DNA from: Streptomyces sp. NBC_01428
GTDB taxonomy: Bacteria; Actinomycetota; Actinomycetes; Streptomycetales; Streptomycetaceae
DNA: 64,000 nucleotides
Direction: 5' to 3'
Assembly (NCBI RefSeq): GCF_036231965.1
Contig: NZ_CP109499.1
Location: 8,246,001-8,310,000, forward strand
The number at the start of each line of letters is the position of its first letter. Positions within the stretch are counted from its first letter, which is position 1. A program made the translations under genes and the position numbers. The notes beneath the pieces were generated by a model. That model worked only from the letters and a program-made list of their open reading frames with translations, did no database searches and had not been told where the DNA came from. Of this stretch, positions 42,692 through 52,100 are shown piece by piece.

Positions 42692-44971
42692 TCACCCGTC
42701 GGCCGGTGGACGTGCCCGATCCGCGGCGTGCGGTGCGGGTTCGCCCTCGGTGTCGATGTGCGGCAGGATCCGGTCGAGCCACCGGGGCGTCCACCAGGCG
42801 TGGGCGCCGAGCAGTGTCATCACGGCCGGAACGAGCAGCAGTCGTACGACGGTCGCGTCGATCAGCACGCTCACGGCGAGTCCGAGTCCGAGCATCTTGA
42901 CGACGATGTTGTCGCTCAGGATGAAGGCGGCGAAGACGCTGACCATGATGAGGGCGGCGCAGGTGATCACCCGTGCGGTGATCTCCAGGGCGTGCGCGAC
43001 GCTCGCCTTGGCGTCACCGGTGCGCAGCCAGGCCTCGCGGACCCGCGACAGCAGGAAGATCTCGTAGTCCATGCTGAGCCCGAAGATGATCGCGAACATC
43101 ATCATCGGCACGTAGCTCTCGATGGGCACCTTGCCCGCCACCCCGAGCGACGGCCCGCCCCAGCCCCACTGGAAGACGGCGACGACGACCCCGTAGGAGG
43201 CGGCGATGGACAGGACGTTGAGCACCGCCGCCTTGAGCGCGACGAGCAGTCCGCGGAAGACGATCAGGATGATGATGAAGGCGAGGGCGACGACCACGGC
43301 GATGATCAGCGGCAGTCTGCTCGCGACGATGTCACGGAAGTCGACCTGGGCCGCCGTGGTCCCGGTGACATAGCCCTTGGCGACGGTGCCGGACACGGCC
43401 TGCGGGAGGGTGTCGTCGACCAGGTGGTTCGTCAGGTCGGTGGTCACCTGGTCCTGCGGGGACTGCTTGGAGAAGACGGTGCCCACCAGGACGTCGCCGT
43501 CCTGGGTGGCGGTGAGCGGGGTGACGGTGGCCGCGCCGGGCACGCCGGTGAGGGCCTTCTTCGCGTTCGACGCCAGCGCCGAACGCTGGTCGGACGGCAC
43601 GTCGGTCTGGTCGATGACCACGGTCAGCGGCCCGTTGGAGCCGGGTCCGAAGGCGTTCGACATGATGTCGTACGCCCGCCGGTCGGTGAAGGACGTCGGG
43701 TCCGCGCCGTCCCCGATGTGCCCGAGCTGGATGGAGAACAGCGGAATGGCCAGCACCACGACCGTGATCACACCGCCGGTGAGGAACCACCAGGGGCGTC
43801 GCTCCACCCGCTGGGCGTAGCGGTGCCAGGTGCCGTGTGCGGGCTGACCGGGATCGGCGTCCGTCTCCGCGACGGGCCTGCGCAGGTGGTAGCGGTCCAT
43901 GTGCCGGCCGATGAGGCCGAGCAGGGCCGGGACGATGGTGAGCGCGCCGGCCACGGCCGAGACGACCGTGACGGCCGCCGCGAGGCCCAGCTTGCTGATG
44001 AAGGAGACGCCGGAGACGGACAGCCCGGCCAGGGCGATGATGACGGTGCACCCCGAGACGAGGACCGCCCGGCCGCTGGTCGCGGTCGCCCGTCCCGCCG
44101 CGTGCACGGGATCGATGCCGTCGATGAGGTTCTGCCGGTGACGTGTGATCAGGAACAGGGCGTAGTCGATGCCGACGCCGAGTCCGATCATGGTGGCGAG
44201 GGTCGGTGACACGGTCGCGAAGGTGAACGCGGCGGCCAGCAGGCCCAGACAGGCCAGACCGCCGACCACGCTGATCAGCGCGGTCACCAGCGGCAGACCG
44301 GCGGCGATCACACTGCCGAAGCCGACGAGCAGGACGACGATCGCCACCGCGAAGCCGATCGCCTCGCTGATCCGGTCGTTGGCCGCGGGGCGGGCCAGCT
44401 CACCCAGCGGACCGCCGTACTCGACGTCGACACCGGCCGACCGAAGCGGCTTCACGGCGCTGTCGACGCCGTGGAGGTAATCGTCGCCGAGCGTCGAGGG
44501 CTGCACGTCGAAGCGGACGGTGATGTACGCCGTCTTCCCGTCGTCGGACAGCGGTCCGACGTTCGGCTGCTGGGACTGACCCGACGACTGCGAGCCCGGC
44601 GGCGGCAGCGGGTTCTGCGCCGCCAGCACGTGCGGCAGCTTCTGCAGATCGCCGACCGTCTGGTTCATCTGGGAACTGAGCGACGTCAGCGGCTTCTGCG
44701 TGTCCCGCAGCACGACCTGGCTGCTGTAGCCGCCGGCTGCCGGGTCGTGCTCCTTGAGGACGTCCACGCCCTTCGTGGACTGCACTCCGGGGAGGGTGAA
44801 GTTGTCCGAGTACTCTCCGCCGAACGAGCGGTTCAGCACCTGCAGCACGGCCAGGACGACCAGCCAGGCCACGATCACGATCACGAAGTGGCGGGCACAC
44901 CACTCTCCCAGCCGCCGTAGCGTTCCGGGCTTGTCCTGCCCGCCCCCTGAAGTGGCCTGCGTCGCCGACAT
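42692..44971 (-). CDS. MMPL-family (RND superfamily) transporter
   Basis: 759 residues with the MMPL layout: TM1 (FVIVIVAWLVVLAVLQVL), a large extracytoplasmic loop (about 50-210), a TM2-6 block with GLGVGIDYALFLITRHRQ, a second loop, and a TM8-12 block with FGLSMDYEIFLLSRVREAW. The paired GIDYA and SMDYE motifs hold the proton-relay aspartates. These pumps export lipids, siderophores or antibiotics. GGGAGC precedes the ATG. It is divergent from the secreted protease. Confidence 0.94.
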   Translation of the reverse strand: MSATQATSGGGQDKPGTLRRLGEWCARHFVIVIVAWLVVLAVLQVLNRSFGGEYSDNFTLPGVQSTKGVDVLKEHDPAAGGYSSQVVLRDTQKPLTSLSSQMNQTVGDLQKLPHVLAAQNPLPPPGSQSSGQSQQPNVGPLSDDGKTAYITVRFDVQPSTLGDDYLHGVDSAVKPLRSAGVDVEYGGPLGELARPAANDRISEAIGFAVAIVVLLVGFGSVIAAGLPLVTALISVVGGLACLGLLAAAFTFATVSPTLATMIGLGVGIDYALFLITRHRQNLIDGIDPVHAAGRATATSGRAVLVSGCTVIIALAGLSVSGVSFISKLGLAAAVTVVSAVAGALTIVPALLGLIGRHMDRYHLRRPVAETDADPGQPAHGTWHRYAQRVERRPWWFLTGGVITVVVLAIPLFSIQLGHIGDGADPTSFTDRRAYDIMSNAFGPGSNGPLTVVIDQTDVPSDQRSALASNAKKALTGVPGAATVTPLTATQDGDVLVGTVFSKQSPQDQVTTDLTNHLVDDTLPQAVSGTVAKGYVTGTTAAQVDFRDIVASRLPLIIAVVVALAFIIILIVFRGLLVALKAAVLNVLSIAASYGVVVAVFQWGWGGPSLGVAGKVPIESYVPMMMFAIIFGLSMDYEIFLLSRVREAWLRTGDAKASVAHALEITARVITCAALIMVSVFAAFILSDNIVVKMLGLGLAVSVLIDATVVRLLLVPAVMTLLGAHAWWTPRWLDRILPHIDTEGEPAPHAADRARPPADG

Positions 44972-45316
44972 GCGTTGCTCCCGGGGGAAGAGGACCCTCC
45001 GACGCCCTCATTAAACGACGGGACGATCATCGCGGCCCGGCGGGACGCGGGGCGCGAGGACGCCGGTGACGTGCGGCGGCACGGCGGCCGGCAGGGTGTT
45101 CCCTCACCGCGGCGTAGGGATAACCCTCGATCGGTGGCGAGGCGATGTCATGCATCGGTCAACAGTGCAATCCTTCCCCCACCTGTACGGCAGGTCGCGT
45201 CCGACCTGCCCACGGTCGCGTTCCCGCACGCCCCTGCTCAGCTCGTCCCGGACAGCACACCCGTCTGCCCGGTCTGTCACCGGCCGCCGACCGCGGCCGA
45301 AGCAGTAGGAGTACGA
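44972..45316. promoter_or_regulatory. Divergent promoter region
   Basis: 345 bases between the MMPL and protease starts with no supported gene. AT-rich CATTAAACG at about 45009-45017 may belong to the MMPL promoter. A dyad ACCTG-TACGG-CAGGT lies at 45181-45195, about 120 bp before the protease start. Confidence 0.4.
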
Positions 45317-47710
45317 GTGAGACGTATCCCCCGTCAGGCGACCGCGGCCGGAGCCCTGGTGGCCACCGCCGCTTTCCTGGCCGTCGGCATACAGACGGTC
45401 CCGGCAGCCGCCGACCCCGCCCCCCACACCACCCCCCTGCGCACCGGGGGGCTGGAAGCGAAGCTTTCCCCCGCCCAGCACACCGCCCTGCTGACGAAGG
45501 CGTCGCAGCGGACGACGGACACCGCCGGTCTCCTCGGTCTCGGCCCGAAGGAGAAGCTGGTCGTCAAGGACGTCGTCAAGGACAACGACGGCACCCTGCA
45601 CACCCGTTACGAGCGCACCTACGCCGGACTCCCGGTGCTCGGCGGCGACGTGGTCGTCCACACCCCGCCCGCCTCCCGGGCCACCGGAACGGTCGGCACG
45701 ACCTTCAACAACAAGCACACCATCAAGGTCGCCACCACCACCGCGTCGTTCACCAGGACCGCCGCGGGCGCCCAGGCCCTGAAGGCCGCCAAGGCGCTCA
45801 AGGCGCAGAAGCCCGCGGCCGACAGCGCCCGCAAGGTGATCTGGGCCGGCACCGGCACCCCGCGCCTCGCCTGGGAGACCGTGGTCAGCGGGCTCCAGGA
45901 CGACGGCACGCCCAGCAAGCTGCACGTCGTCACGGACGCGACCACCGGCAAGGAACTCAGCCGGTACGAAGGCGTCCAGACCGGCACCGGCAACACCCAG
46001 TACAGCGGCACCGTGACGCTGAACACCACGCTGTCCGGCTCGACCTACCAGCTGACCGACAGCACGCGTGGCGGCCACAAGACCTACAGCCTCAACAACG
46101 CCACCTCCGGGACCGGCACCCTGATGACGGACGCCGACGACACCTGGGGAACCGGCGCCGGCTCCAACACCCAGACCGCCGGCGCCGACGCGGCCTACGG
46201 CGCCCAGATGACCTGGGACTTCTACAAGAACACCTTCGGGCGCAGCGGCATCAAGAACAACGGCGTCGCGGCCTACTCCCGCGTCCACTACAGCTCGGCG
46301 TACGTCAACGCCTTCTGGGACGACAGCTGCTTCTGCATGACCTACGGCGACGGCTCCGGCGGCACCCACGCGCTGACCTCGCTGGACGTGGCAGGCCACG
46401 AGATGAGCCACGGTGTCACCTCCAACACCGCCGGCCTGGAGTACTCCGGTGAGTCCGGCGGGCTCAACGAGGCGACCTCCGACATCTTCGGCACGGGCGT
46501 CGAGTTCTACGCGGCGAACTCCTCCGACGTGGGCGACTACCTCATCGGCGAGAAGATCAACATCAACGGCGACGGCACGCCGCTGCGCTACATGGACAAG
46601 CCCAGCAAGGACGGCGGCTCGGCGGACAGCTGGTACTCCGGCGTCGGCAACCTGGACGTCCACTACTCCTCGGGCCCCGCGAACCACATGTTCTACCTCC
46701 TCTCCGAGGGCAGCGGCACCAAGGTCATCAACGGTGTCACCTACAACAGCCCGACCTCCGACGGTGTCGCCGTCGCCGGCATCGGCCGGGCCGCGGCCCT
46801 CCAGATCTGGTACAAGGCGCTGACGACGTACATGACGTCCAGCACCAACTACGCCAGTGCCCGCACCGCCGCGCTGAACGCCGCGACCGCGCTCTACGGC
46901 TCCGGCTCGGCCCAGTACGCCGGGGTGGCCAACGCCTTCGCCGGCATCAACGTGGGCAGCCACGTCACCCCGCCCACGAGCGGAGTGACCGTCACCAACC
47001 CGGGCAGCCAGTCGGCCACCGTCGGCACCGCGGTGAGCCTGCAGATCGCGGCGAGCAGCACCAACAGCGGCTCTCTCACCTACGCGGCGTCCGGTCTGCC
47101 GGCCGGTCTGTCGATCAACGGCTCGACGGGCGCCGTGACCGGCACGCCGACGACCGCGGGGACGTACAGCACCACCGTCACCGTCACGGACAGCACCGGT
47201 GCCACCGGCACCGCGACGTTCACCTGGACGGTGAGTTCGTCGGGCGGCGGAGGCACCTGCACCGCCAAGCAGCTGCTCGGCAACCCCGGCTTCGAGTCCG
47301 GCAACACCACCTGGACCGCCAGCAGCGGAGTCATCACGACCGACACCGGCCAGGCGGCACACGGCGGTTCCTACAAGGCCTGGCTGGACGGCTACGGCTC
47401 GACCCACACCGACACGCTGTCCCAGTCGGTGGCCGTGCCGAGCGGCTGCAAGGCGACGCTCACCTTCTACCTGCACATCGACACGGCCGAGACGACCACC
47501 AGCACCGCGTACGACAAGCTCACCGTCACGGCCGGCTCCACCACGCTGGCGACCTACTCGAACCTCAACAAGGCCACCGGCTACGTCCAGAAGACCTTCG
47601 ACCTGTCCTCCTTCGCCGGCTCCACCGTCGCGCTGAAGTTCAGCGGCGTCGAGGACTCCTCGCTCCAGACCAGCTTCGTCGTGGACGACACCGCCCTGAC
47701 GACCAGCTGA
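45317..47710 (+). CDS. Secreted thermolysin-like M4 metalloprotease with Ig-like and C-terminal binding domains
   Basis: 797 residues from a GTG behind TAGGAG. Signal peptide (VRRIPRQATAAGALVATAAFLAVGI), FTP/PepSY propeptide (about 50-215), then the M4 catalytic domain with HEMSH (His361, Glu362, His365) and third zinc ligand Glu385 in GGLNEATSD; a later GPANHMFYLLSEG holds the catalytic His. After about 555 comes a putative-Ig He_PIG domain (SGLPAGLSINGSTGAVTGTP) and a C-terminal beta-jelly-roll module (LLGNPGFESGNTTWTASSG). The propeptide should inhibit and fold the enzyme before self-cleavage. Confidence 0.95.
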   Translation: MRRIPRQATAAGALVATAAFLAVGIQTVPAAADPAPHTTPLRTGGLEAKLSPAQHTALLTKASQRTTDTAGLLGLGPKEKLVVKDVVKDNDGTLHTRYERTYAGLPVLGGDVVVHTPPASRATGTVGTTFNNKHTIKVATTTASFTRTAAGAQALKAAKALKAQKPAADSARKVIWAGTGTPRLAWETVVSGLQDDGTPSKLHVVTDATTGKELSRYEGVQTGTGNTQYSGTVTLNTTLSGSTYQLTDSTRGGHKTYSLNNATSGTGTLMTDADDTWGTGAGSNTQTAGADAAYGAQMTWDFYKNTFGRSGIKNNGVAAYSRVHYSSAYVNAFWDDSCFCMTYGDGSGGTHALTSLDVAGHEMSHGVTSNTAGLEYSGESGGLNEATSDIFGTGVEFYAANSSDVGDYLIGEKININGDGTPLRYMDKPSKDGGSADSWYSGVGNLDVHYSSGPANHMFYLLSEGSGTKVINGVTYNSPTSDGVAVAGIGRAAALQIWYKALTTYMTSSTNYASARTAALNAATALYGSGSAQYAGVANAFAGINVGSHVTPPTSGVTVTNPGSQSATVGTAVSLQIAASSTNSGSLTYAASGLPAGLSINGSTGAVTGTPTTAGTYSTTVTVTDSTGATGTATFTWTVSSSGGGGTCTAKQLLGNPGFESGNTTWTASSGVITTDTGQAAHGGSYKAWLDGYGSTHTDTLSQSVAVPSGCKATLTFYLHIDTAETTTSTAYDKLTVTAGSTTLATYSNLNKATGYVQKTFDLSSFAGSTVALKFSGVEDSSLQTSFVVDDTALTTS

Positions 47711-47744
47711 CCGGCACCACCGGCACCGCCTGAACGACGGCGAC

Positions 47745-47782
47745 CGCGCCGTGGGTCCTCCGCGAGGACGACCCACGGCGCG
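47745..47782. terminator. Bidirectional terminator after the protease
   Basis: Perfect 13-bp stem CGCGCCGTGGGTC / GACCCACGGCGCG with a 12-base loop, between converging genes. Confidence 0.85.
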
Positions 47783-47797
47783 GATCCGTTTCCCCGC

Positions 47798-48418
47798 CTA
47801 CTCGAACCGTGACGGGTCGCCCGCGCCCAGCCGTACGATCTCGGGCTCCCCGGAGGAGAAGTCGACGACGGTCGTCGGCTCCGTACCGCAGTCGCCGGAG
47901 TCGATCACGGCGTCCACCACGTGATCGAGCCGGTCCTTGATCTCCCAGCCCTGGGTGAGCGGCTTGTCCTCCTCCGGCAGGAGCAGCGTGCTCGACAGCA
48001 GCGGCTCACCGAGCTCGGCGAGGATCGCCTGCGCGACGACGTGGTCGGGGATGCGCACGCCGACCGTCTTCTTCTTCGGGTGCAGCAGCCGGCGCGGGGC
48101 CTCCTTCGTCGCGGGCAGGATGAACGTGTAGCTGCCGGGCGTCGCCGCCTTGACCGTCCGGAAGACCGCGTTGTCGATCCGTACGAAGTGCCCGAGCTGC
48201 GCGAAGTCCTCGCACATCAGCGTGAAGTGGTGCCGCTCGTCGAGCTGGCGGATCGAACGGATGCGGTCGATGCCGTCCTTGTTGCCGAGCGCGCAGCCGA
48301 GCGCGAAGCACGAGTCCGTCGGGTAGACGATCAGTCCACCGCTGCGGACGATCTCCACCGCCTGGCTGATGATGCGGCGCTGCGGGTTGTCCGGGTGCAC
48401 GTCGAAGTACTTGGCCAT
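47798..48418 (-). CDS. Sua5/YrdC/YciO-type threonylcarbamoyl-AMP synthase family
   Basis: 206 residues. The YrdC fold binds ATP, threonine and RNA: SGGLIVYPTDSCFALGC, KDGIDRIRSIRQLDERHHF, CEDFAQLG and KKKTVGVRIPDH are family motifs. The KxR/SxN signature of TsaC is varied (RQLDERH), and the protein lacks the Sua5 C-terminal domain, so YciO-like activity is as likely as the tRNA t6A synthase role. A second canonical copy elsewhere is expected. Confidence 0.85.
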   Translation of the reverse strand: MAKYFDVHPDNPQRRIISQAVEIVRSGGLIVYPTDSCFALGCALGNKDGIDRIRSIRQLDERHHFTLMCEDFAQLGHFVRIDNAVFRTVKAATPGSYTFILPATKEAPRRLLHPKKKTVGVRIPDHVVAQAILAELGEPLLSSTLLLPEEDKPLTQGWEIKDRLDHVVDAVIDSGDCGTEPTTVVDFSSGEPEIVRLGAGDPSRFE

Positions 48419-48540
48419 GCACCCGAGCTTAGGTCCTGTCGCCCCGGCCGGTCCGGGCCCGCCCGGCCCCCGGGGCGTGCCCGTCCGGGGCCGGAATCTT
48501 TTCCCCGGTCACGGCTATGGGAACCTCGCGGTCGGCTCGC

Positions 48541-48546
48541 TACCCT
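48541..48546 (+). promoter_or_regulatory. Probable -10 box of a leaderless transcript
   Basis: TACCCT ends six bases before the ATG at 48553 and no ribosome site is present. Confidence 0.45.
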
Positions 48547-48552
48547 CCGCGC

Positions 48553-49626
48553 ATGATTTCCACGGTGGTCTGGGGTACCGGCAATGTCGGCCGCGCGGCC
48601 ATCCGCGCCGTCGAGGCCCACCCGAAGCTGAAACTCGCGGCGGTGCTCGTCCACGATCCCGGGAAGGTCGGCCGCGACGCGGGCGACCTCGCCGGGCTCG
48701 ACCACGGCCTCGGCCTCGCCGCGACCGACGACATCGACGCCGCCCTCACCCAGGGCCCGGGAGCCGTGGTCTACGCGGCATCCGGCGACATCCGGCCCGA
48801 CGAGGCGCTCGCCGACATCGCCCGGGCGATCCGGGCCGGCGCGGTCGTCGTCACCCCCGCTCTCTATCCGCTCTACGACCAGCGCAACGCGCCGCCGGAG
48901 TTCCGGGAGCCGATGCTCGCCGCCATCGCGGACGGCGGCGGCTCCCTGTTCGTCTCCGGTGTCGACCCCGGCTGGGGCAACGACGTGCTGCCCCTGCTGA
49001 TCAGCGGCCTCGGCACGACGATCGACGCCATCCGCTGCCAGGAGATCTTCGACTACTCCACCTATGAACAGGAGGAGTCCGTCCGCCACCTGGTCGGTAT
49101 GGGACAGCCGATGGACTACGAGCCGCTGATGCTCGCCCCGTCGATCCCGACGATGGTGTGGGGCGGCCAGATACGGCTGATGGCGCGCGCCCTCGGCGTC
49201 GAACTCGACGAGATCCGCGAGACGTTGGAACGTCGTCCGCTGGCGACGACGGTGACCACCCGCACGATGGGGGAGTTCGCGGCCGGCACGCAGGGCGCCG
49301 TGCGCTTCGAGGTGCAGGGGATCGTCGACGGCGAGCCCCTCATCGTCATCGAGCACGTCACCCGCATCCACGCGTCCTGCGCGCCGGACTGGCCGACGCC
49401 GCCCGACGGCGACGGGGCCCACCGCGTGATCATCGAGGGCCGCCCGCGGATCGAGGTCACCGTCGAGGCGACCGACGAGGGCGAGAACCGTTCCGCGGGC
49501 GGGAACGCCACCGCCGTCGGCCGGCTGGTCGGCGCCGTCGACTGGCTCGTGGACGCGGAGCCCGGCCTCTACGACGCACTCGACGTCCCGCTGCGACCGG
49601 CAGTCGGCCGACTCGGAAGGAAGTGA
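48553..49626 (+). CDS. NAD(P)-dependent dehydrogenase, dihydrodipicolinate-reductase-like
   Basis: 357 residues. N-terminal Rossmann motif STVVWGTGNVGRAAIRAV (GxGxxG), then AAVLVHDPGKVGRDAG. The C-terminal part resembles the 2,4-diaminopentanoate dehydrogenase/DapB-like family (DPGWGNDVLPLLISGLGTTIDAI, PTMVWGGQIRLMARALGV). Mycobacterial relatives occur near steroid or lipid catabolism. Substrate unknown. Only 5 bp separate it from the AhpD-like gene, so they form an operon. Confidence 0.82.
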   Translation: MISTVVWGTGNVGRAAIRAVEAHPKLKLAAVLVHDPGKVGRDAGDLAGLDHGLGLAATDDIDAALTQGPGAVVYAASGDIRPDEALADIARAIRAGAVVVTPALYPLYDQRNAPPEFREPMLAAIADGGGSLFVSGVDPGWGNDVLPLLISGLGTTIDAIRCQEIFDYSTYEQEESVRHLVGMGQPMDYEPLMLAPSIPTMVWGGQIRLMARALGVELDEIRETLERRPLATTVTTRTMGEFAAGTQGAVRFEVQGIVDGEPLIVIEHVTRIHASCAPDWPTPPDGDGAHRVIIEGRPRIEVTVEATDEGENRSAGGNATAVGRLVGAVDWLVDAEPGLYDALDVPLRPAVGRLGRK

Positions 49627-49631
49627 CGACC

Positions 49632-50117
49632 ATGACCATGCACATCGACATCCCCGAGGGGCAGGAGCCGATCGGGTACGTGTGGGGGGACATGGTCCCC
49701 GGTATCGGTATGGCGGCTGCGAACTTCTCGCTGTCGGTGTACGCCCACACGACGCTGGGGCTGCGCGAGTTCGAGGCGGCGCGGCTGCGCGTCGCGCAGA
49801 TCAACGGCTGCATGTTCTGCCTCGACTGGCGCACCGAGCGGGACGGCCTGAAGGTCGAGGAGGAGTTCGCGGACGCCGTGACCGGGTGGCGTACCACCGA
49901 CGCGTTCGACGAGCGGACCAGGCTGGCCGCCGAGTACGCCGAGCGGTACGCCCTGGACCACCACGGTCTGGACGAGGAGTTCTGGGGCCGGATGACCGCG
50001 TGCTACAGCCAGCGGGAGATCGTGGAGCTGAGCATGAGCATCGGCTCGTGGCTGGCGTTCGGCCGGCTCAACCACGTGCTGGGCCTCGACAGCGTGTGCG
50101 TGCTGCCGACGCACTGA
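49632..50117 (+). CDS. Carboxymuconolactone decarboxylase/AhpD-like protein
   Basis: 161 residues with the AhpD-type redox motif INGCMFCLDWRTERD (Cys-x-x-Cys), preceded by EFEAARLRVAQ and followed by SQREIVELSMSIGSWLAFGRLNHVLG. Such proteins act as peroxide-reducing partners or decarboxylases. GGAAGGAAG precedes tandem ATGs. The pairing with a dehydrogenase and proximity to steroid-oxidising enzymes suggest a catabolic role; inferred only. Confidence 0.88.
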   Translation: MTMHIDIPEGQEPIGYVWGDMVPGIGMAAANFSLSVYAHTTLGLREFEAARLRVAQINGCMFCLDWRTERDGLKVEEEFADAVTGWRTTDAFDERTRLAAEYAERYALDHHGLDEEFWGRMTACYSQREIVELSMSIGSWLAFGRLNHVLGLDSVCVLPTH

Positions 50118-50140
50118 GGCGGCCGACGCACGGAGGAGAC

Positions 50141-50162
50141 CCGGGCCGCTCGGGCGGCCCGG
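50141..50162. terminator. Bidirectional terminator
   Basis: Perfect 9-bp stem CCGGGCCGC / GCGGCCCGG with TCGG loop, between converging genes. Confidence 0.65.
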
Positions 50163-50205
50163 ACCGTCTCGGGCGGATGTCGGCCGGTCCCAGGGCGTGG
50201 AGGCC

Positions 50206-51849
50206 CTAGAGGTCGGTGGCGATGATCTTCTCGATGTTGCGTTCGGCGAGCGCGGTGATGGTGACGAACGGGTTGACGCTGGTGTTGCCCGGGATGAGCG
50301 CGCCGTCGATCACGTACAGGCCCGCATAGCCCTGGAGGCGGCCGTAGTTGTCGGTCGCCTTGTTGAGGACGGCACCACCGAGCGGGTGGTACGTGAGGTG
50401 GTCGCCCCAGATCTTGTACGTGCCGAAGAGGTCGGTCCGGTAGATCGTGCCCTCCTTCTTGTTGATCTTGTCGAAGATGGACTTCGCCATGTCGATGGCG
50501 GGCTGCTTCCAGGCGGTCTGCCAGTTCAGGTCGACGTTGCCCGTGGCCGCGTTCCAGCTGAACTGGGCGCGGTTGGGGTTCTTGGTGATGGACAGGTAGA
50601 ACGACGCGAAGGTCTCGATGCCGGTGGGCAGGGGCGCGACCTCGGCGAACGCGCCGCCCGCGGCCCAGTTGTCGATGCCGCCGCAGGGGATGCTCGACTG
50701 GAGCGAACCGGTCGGGTCCCAGATGTGGTTGGCCCGGCCGCACATGACGTTGCCGTTGTCGCCCCAGCCCTGCCCGATCTCGCCGTTGAGGGAGGGCAGT
50801 GCCCCGGTCGCCTTCAGCTTGACCAGGAGCTTGCTGGTGCCGACGCTTCCGGCGGCGAAGAACACCCGGTCCGCGGTGACCGTCTTGGAGGCCGTCGCGT
50901 CACCGTTGGTGTTGAGCTCGTCGATCAGGACGGTGTAACCGCCGCCCGCCGCGGGGGAGACCGAAGTGACCTTGTGCAGCGGGGAGATGGTGACCTTTCC
51001 GGTCGCCCTGGCCTGGGCGAGATAGGTCTTCTGCAGGGACTTCTTGCCGTAGTTGTTGCCGTAGAGGATCTCCGCCGCGAGCGCCGACTTGGGCGCGGTG
51101 CCGGCGGCCTCCTGCTTCATGTAGTCCCAGTCGTACACGTCGGGCACGAACACGAACGGGAAGCCCGAACGCTGGGCCTGCTTACGGCCGACCCGGGCGT
51201 ACTGGTAGCAGTCGGTCGTGTCGAACCACGCCGGGTCCACCAGTCCCACACCGAGGTTCGCGTTGGCGCGGGGGTAGTACGTCGAGTACATCTCGTCGGC
51301 GTTCACGGACGGCAGGACGGCGCCGAAGTTCTCCCGCTTGGGGGTGACCGCCATACCGCCGTTGACCAGCGAGCCGCCGCCCACGCCGCGGCCCTGGTAC
51401 ACGATGATCTGCCCCATCTCCTCGGCGTCCAGGATTCCCGTGTAGCGGGGGATGGACCGGTCGATGGGGAAGCCGAGGAAGTTGCTCAGGGGCTGTTTGG
51501 TCTTGGTGCGCAGCCAGTACGAACGGTAGTCCGGGCTGGTCGTGTTGGCGAAGATCTTGCCGTCCGAGCCGGGGGTGTCCCAGGCCATGCCCATCTCGAC
51601 CATCTGCACGTCGACGCCCGCCTGGGCGAGCCTCAGGGCGGCGACGGAGCCGCCGTATCCGGTGCCGATCACCAGGACGGGGACGTGTGCTCCGGAGGGG
51701 ATGGAGGCGGCGGCCGTGACGGTCGGCGCCGGGGCCGCGACGGCGCGTCCGGCGAGGCTCACGGCCCCAAGAATAGAACCTGTTCCAGCAATGAATCGTC
51801 GGCGCGAGACACCTCTGGAATCCTTGCTGGGCTGGTTGATGTCACTCAT
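50206..51849 (-). CDS. Tat-exported cholesterol oxidase (GMC oxidoreductase)
   Basis: 547 residues. Oxidises and isomerises cholesterol to cholest-4-en-3-one with O2. The Tat signal is VSRRRFIAGTGSILGAVSLAG. FAD motif VLVIGTGYGGSVAALRLAQAG, YQGRGVGGGSLVNGGMAV and the catalytic residues are all in place: Glu403 (FAEVAPLPTG), His488 (TYHPLGGAV) and Asn526 (NTSVNPFVTITALAERN), matching the Glu-His-Asn set of Streptomyces cholesterol oxidase. FAD is expected to be non-covalent. GTGAGGAGCG precedes the ATG. It is divergent from a 3-ketosteroid dehydrogenase homologue. Confidence 0.95.
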   Translation of the reverse strand: MSDINQPSKDSRGVSRRRFIAGTGSILGAVSLAGRAVAAPAPTVTAAASIPSGAHVPVLVIGTGYGGSVAALRLAQAGVDVQMVEMGMAWDTPGSDGKIFANTTSPDYRSYWLRTKTKQPLSNFLGFPIDRSIPRYTGILDAEEMGQIIVYQGRGVGGGSLVNGGMAVTPKRENFGAVLPSVNADEMYSTYYPRANANLGVGLVDPAWFDTTDCYQYARVGRKQAQRSGFPFVFVPDVYDWDYMKQEAAGTAPKSALAAEILYGNNYGKKSLQKTYLAQARATGKVTISPLHKVTSVSPAAGGGYTVLIDELNTNGDATASKTVTADRVFFAAGSVGTSKLLVKLKATGALPSLNGEIGQGWGDNGNVMCGRANHIWDPTGSLQSSIPCGGIDNWAAGGAFAEVAPLPTGIETFASFYLSITKNPNRAQFSWNAATGNVDLNWQTAWKQPAIDMAKSIFDKINKKEGTIYRTDLFGTYKIWGDHLTYHPLGGAVLNKATDNYGRLQGYAGLYVIDGALIPGNTSVNPFVTITALAERNIEKIIATDL

Positions 51850-52100
51850 GTGACGCTCCTCACTCTGGGATGAGTGGGAACACGTTCTACTGTTACTGGC
51901 TTGTTAAGTCACTACATACCAGTTGGTAACTTGTGTCCGATCTTGGGTGGTCCGCCGGGGCCCGGTCCGTTCGCTCTTGACTTCACAAGACCCTTGCGCG
52001 AAATTCCTGACGCTGCATCAGAACCGGTACGGCGGGGGCTTGTCGGCCTCCGGAACACGCAACACCCCCACCTTCCCCCGCCCTGCTGGAGCGACCTGCC
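51850..52100. promoter_or_regulatory. Divergent promoter of the steroid gene pair
   Basis: On the minus strand AGTGAC and TAGAAC are spaced 18 bp, a plausible promoter for the cholesterol oxidase. TACCA-GT-TGGTA (51917-51928), a perfect TetR-like palindrome, sits next to that -35. On the plus strand TTGACT at about 51977 could be a -35 for the dehydrogenase, but the -10 is poor. Confidence 0.5.

Noticed and set aside
45104..47776. 890-codon minus-strand open frame
   Set aside because: Antisense to the M4 protease; repetitive Gly/Val/Arg composition.
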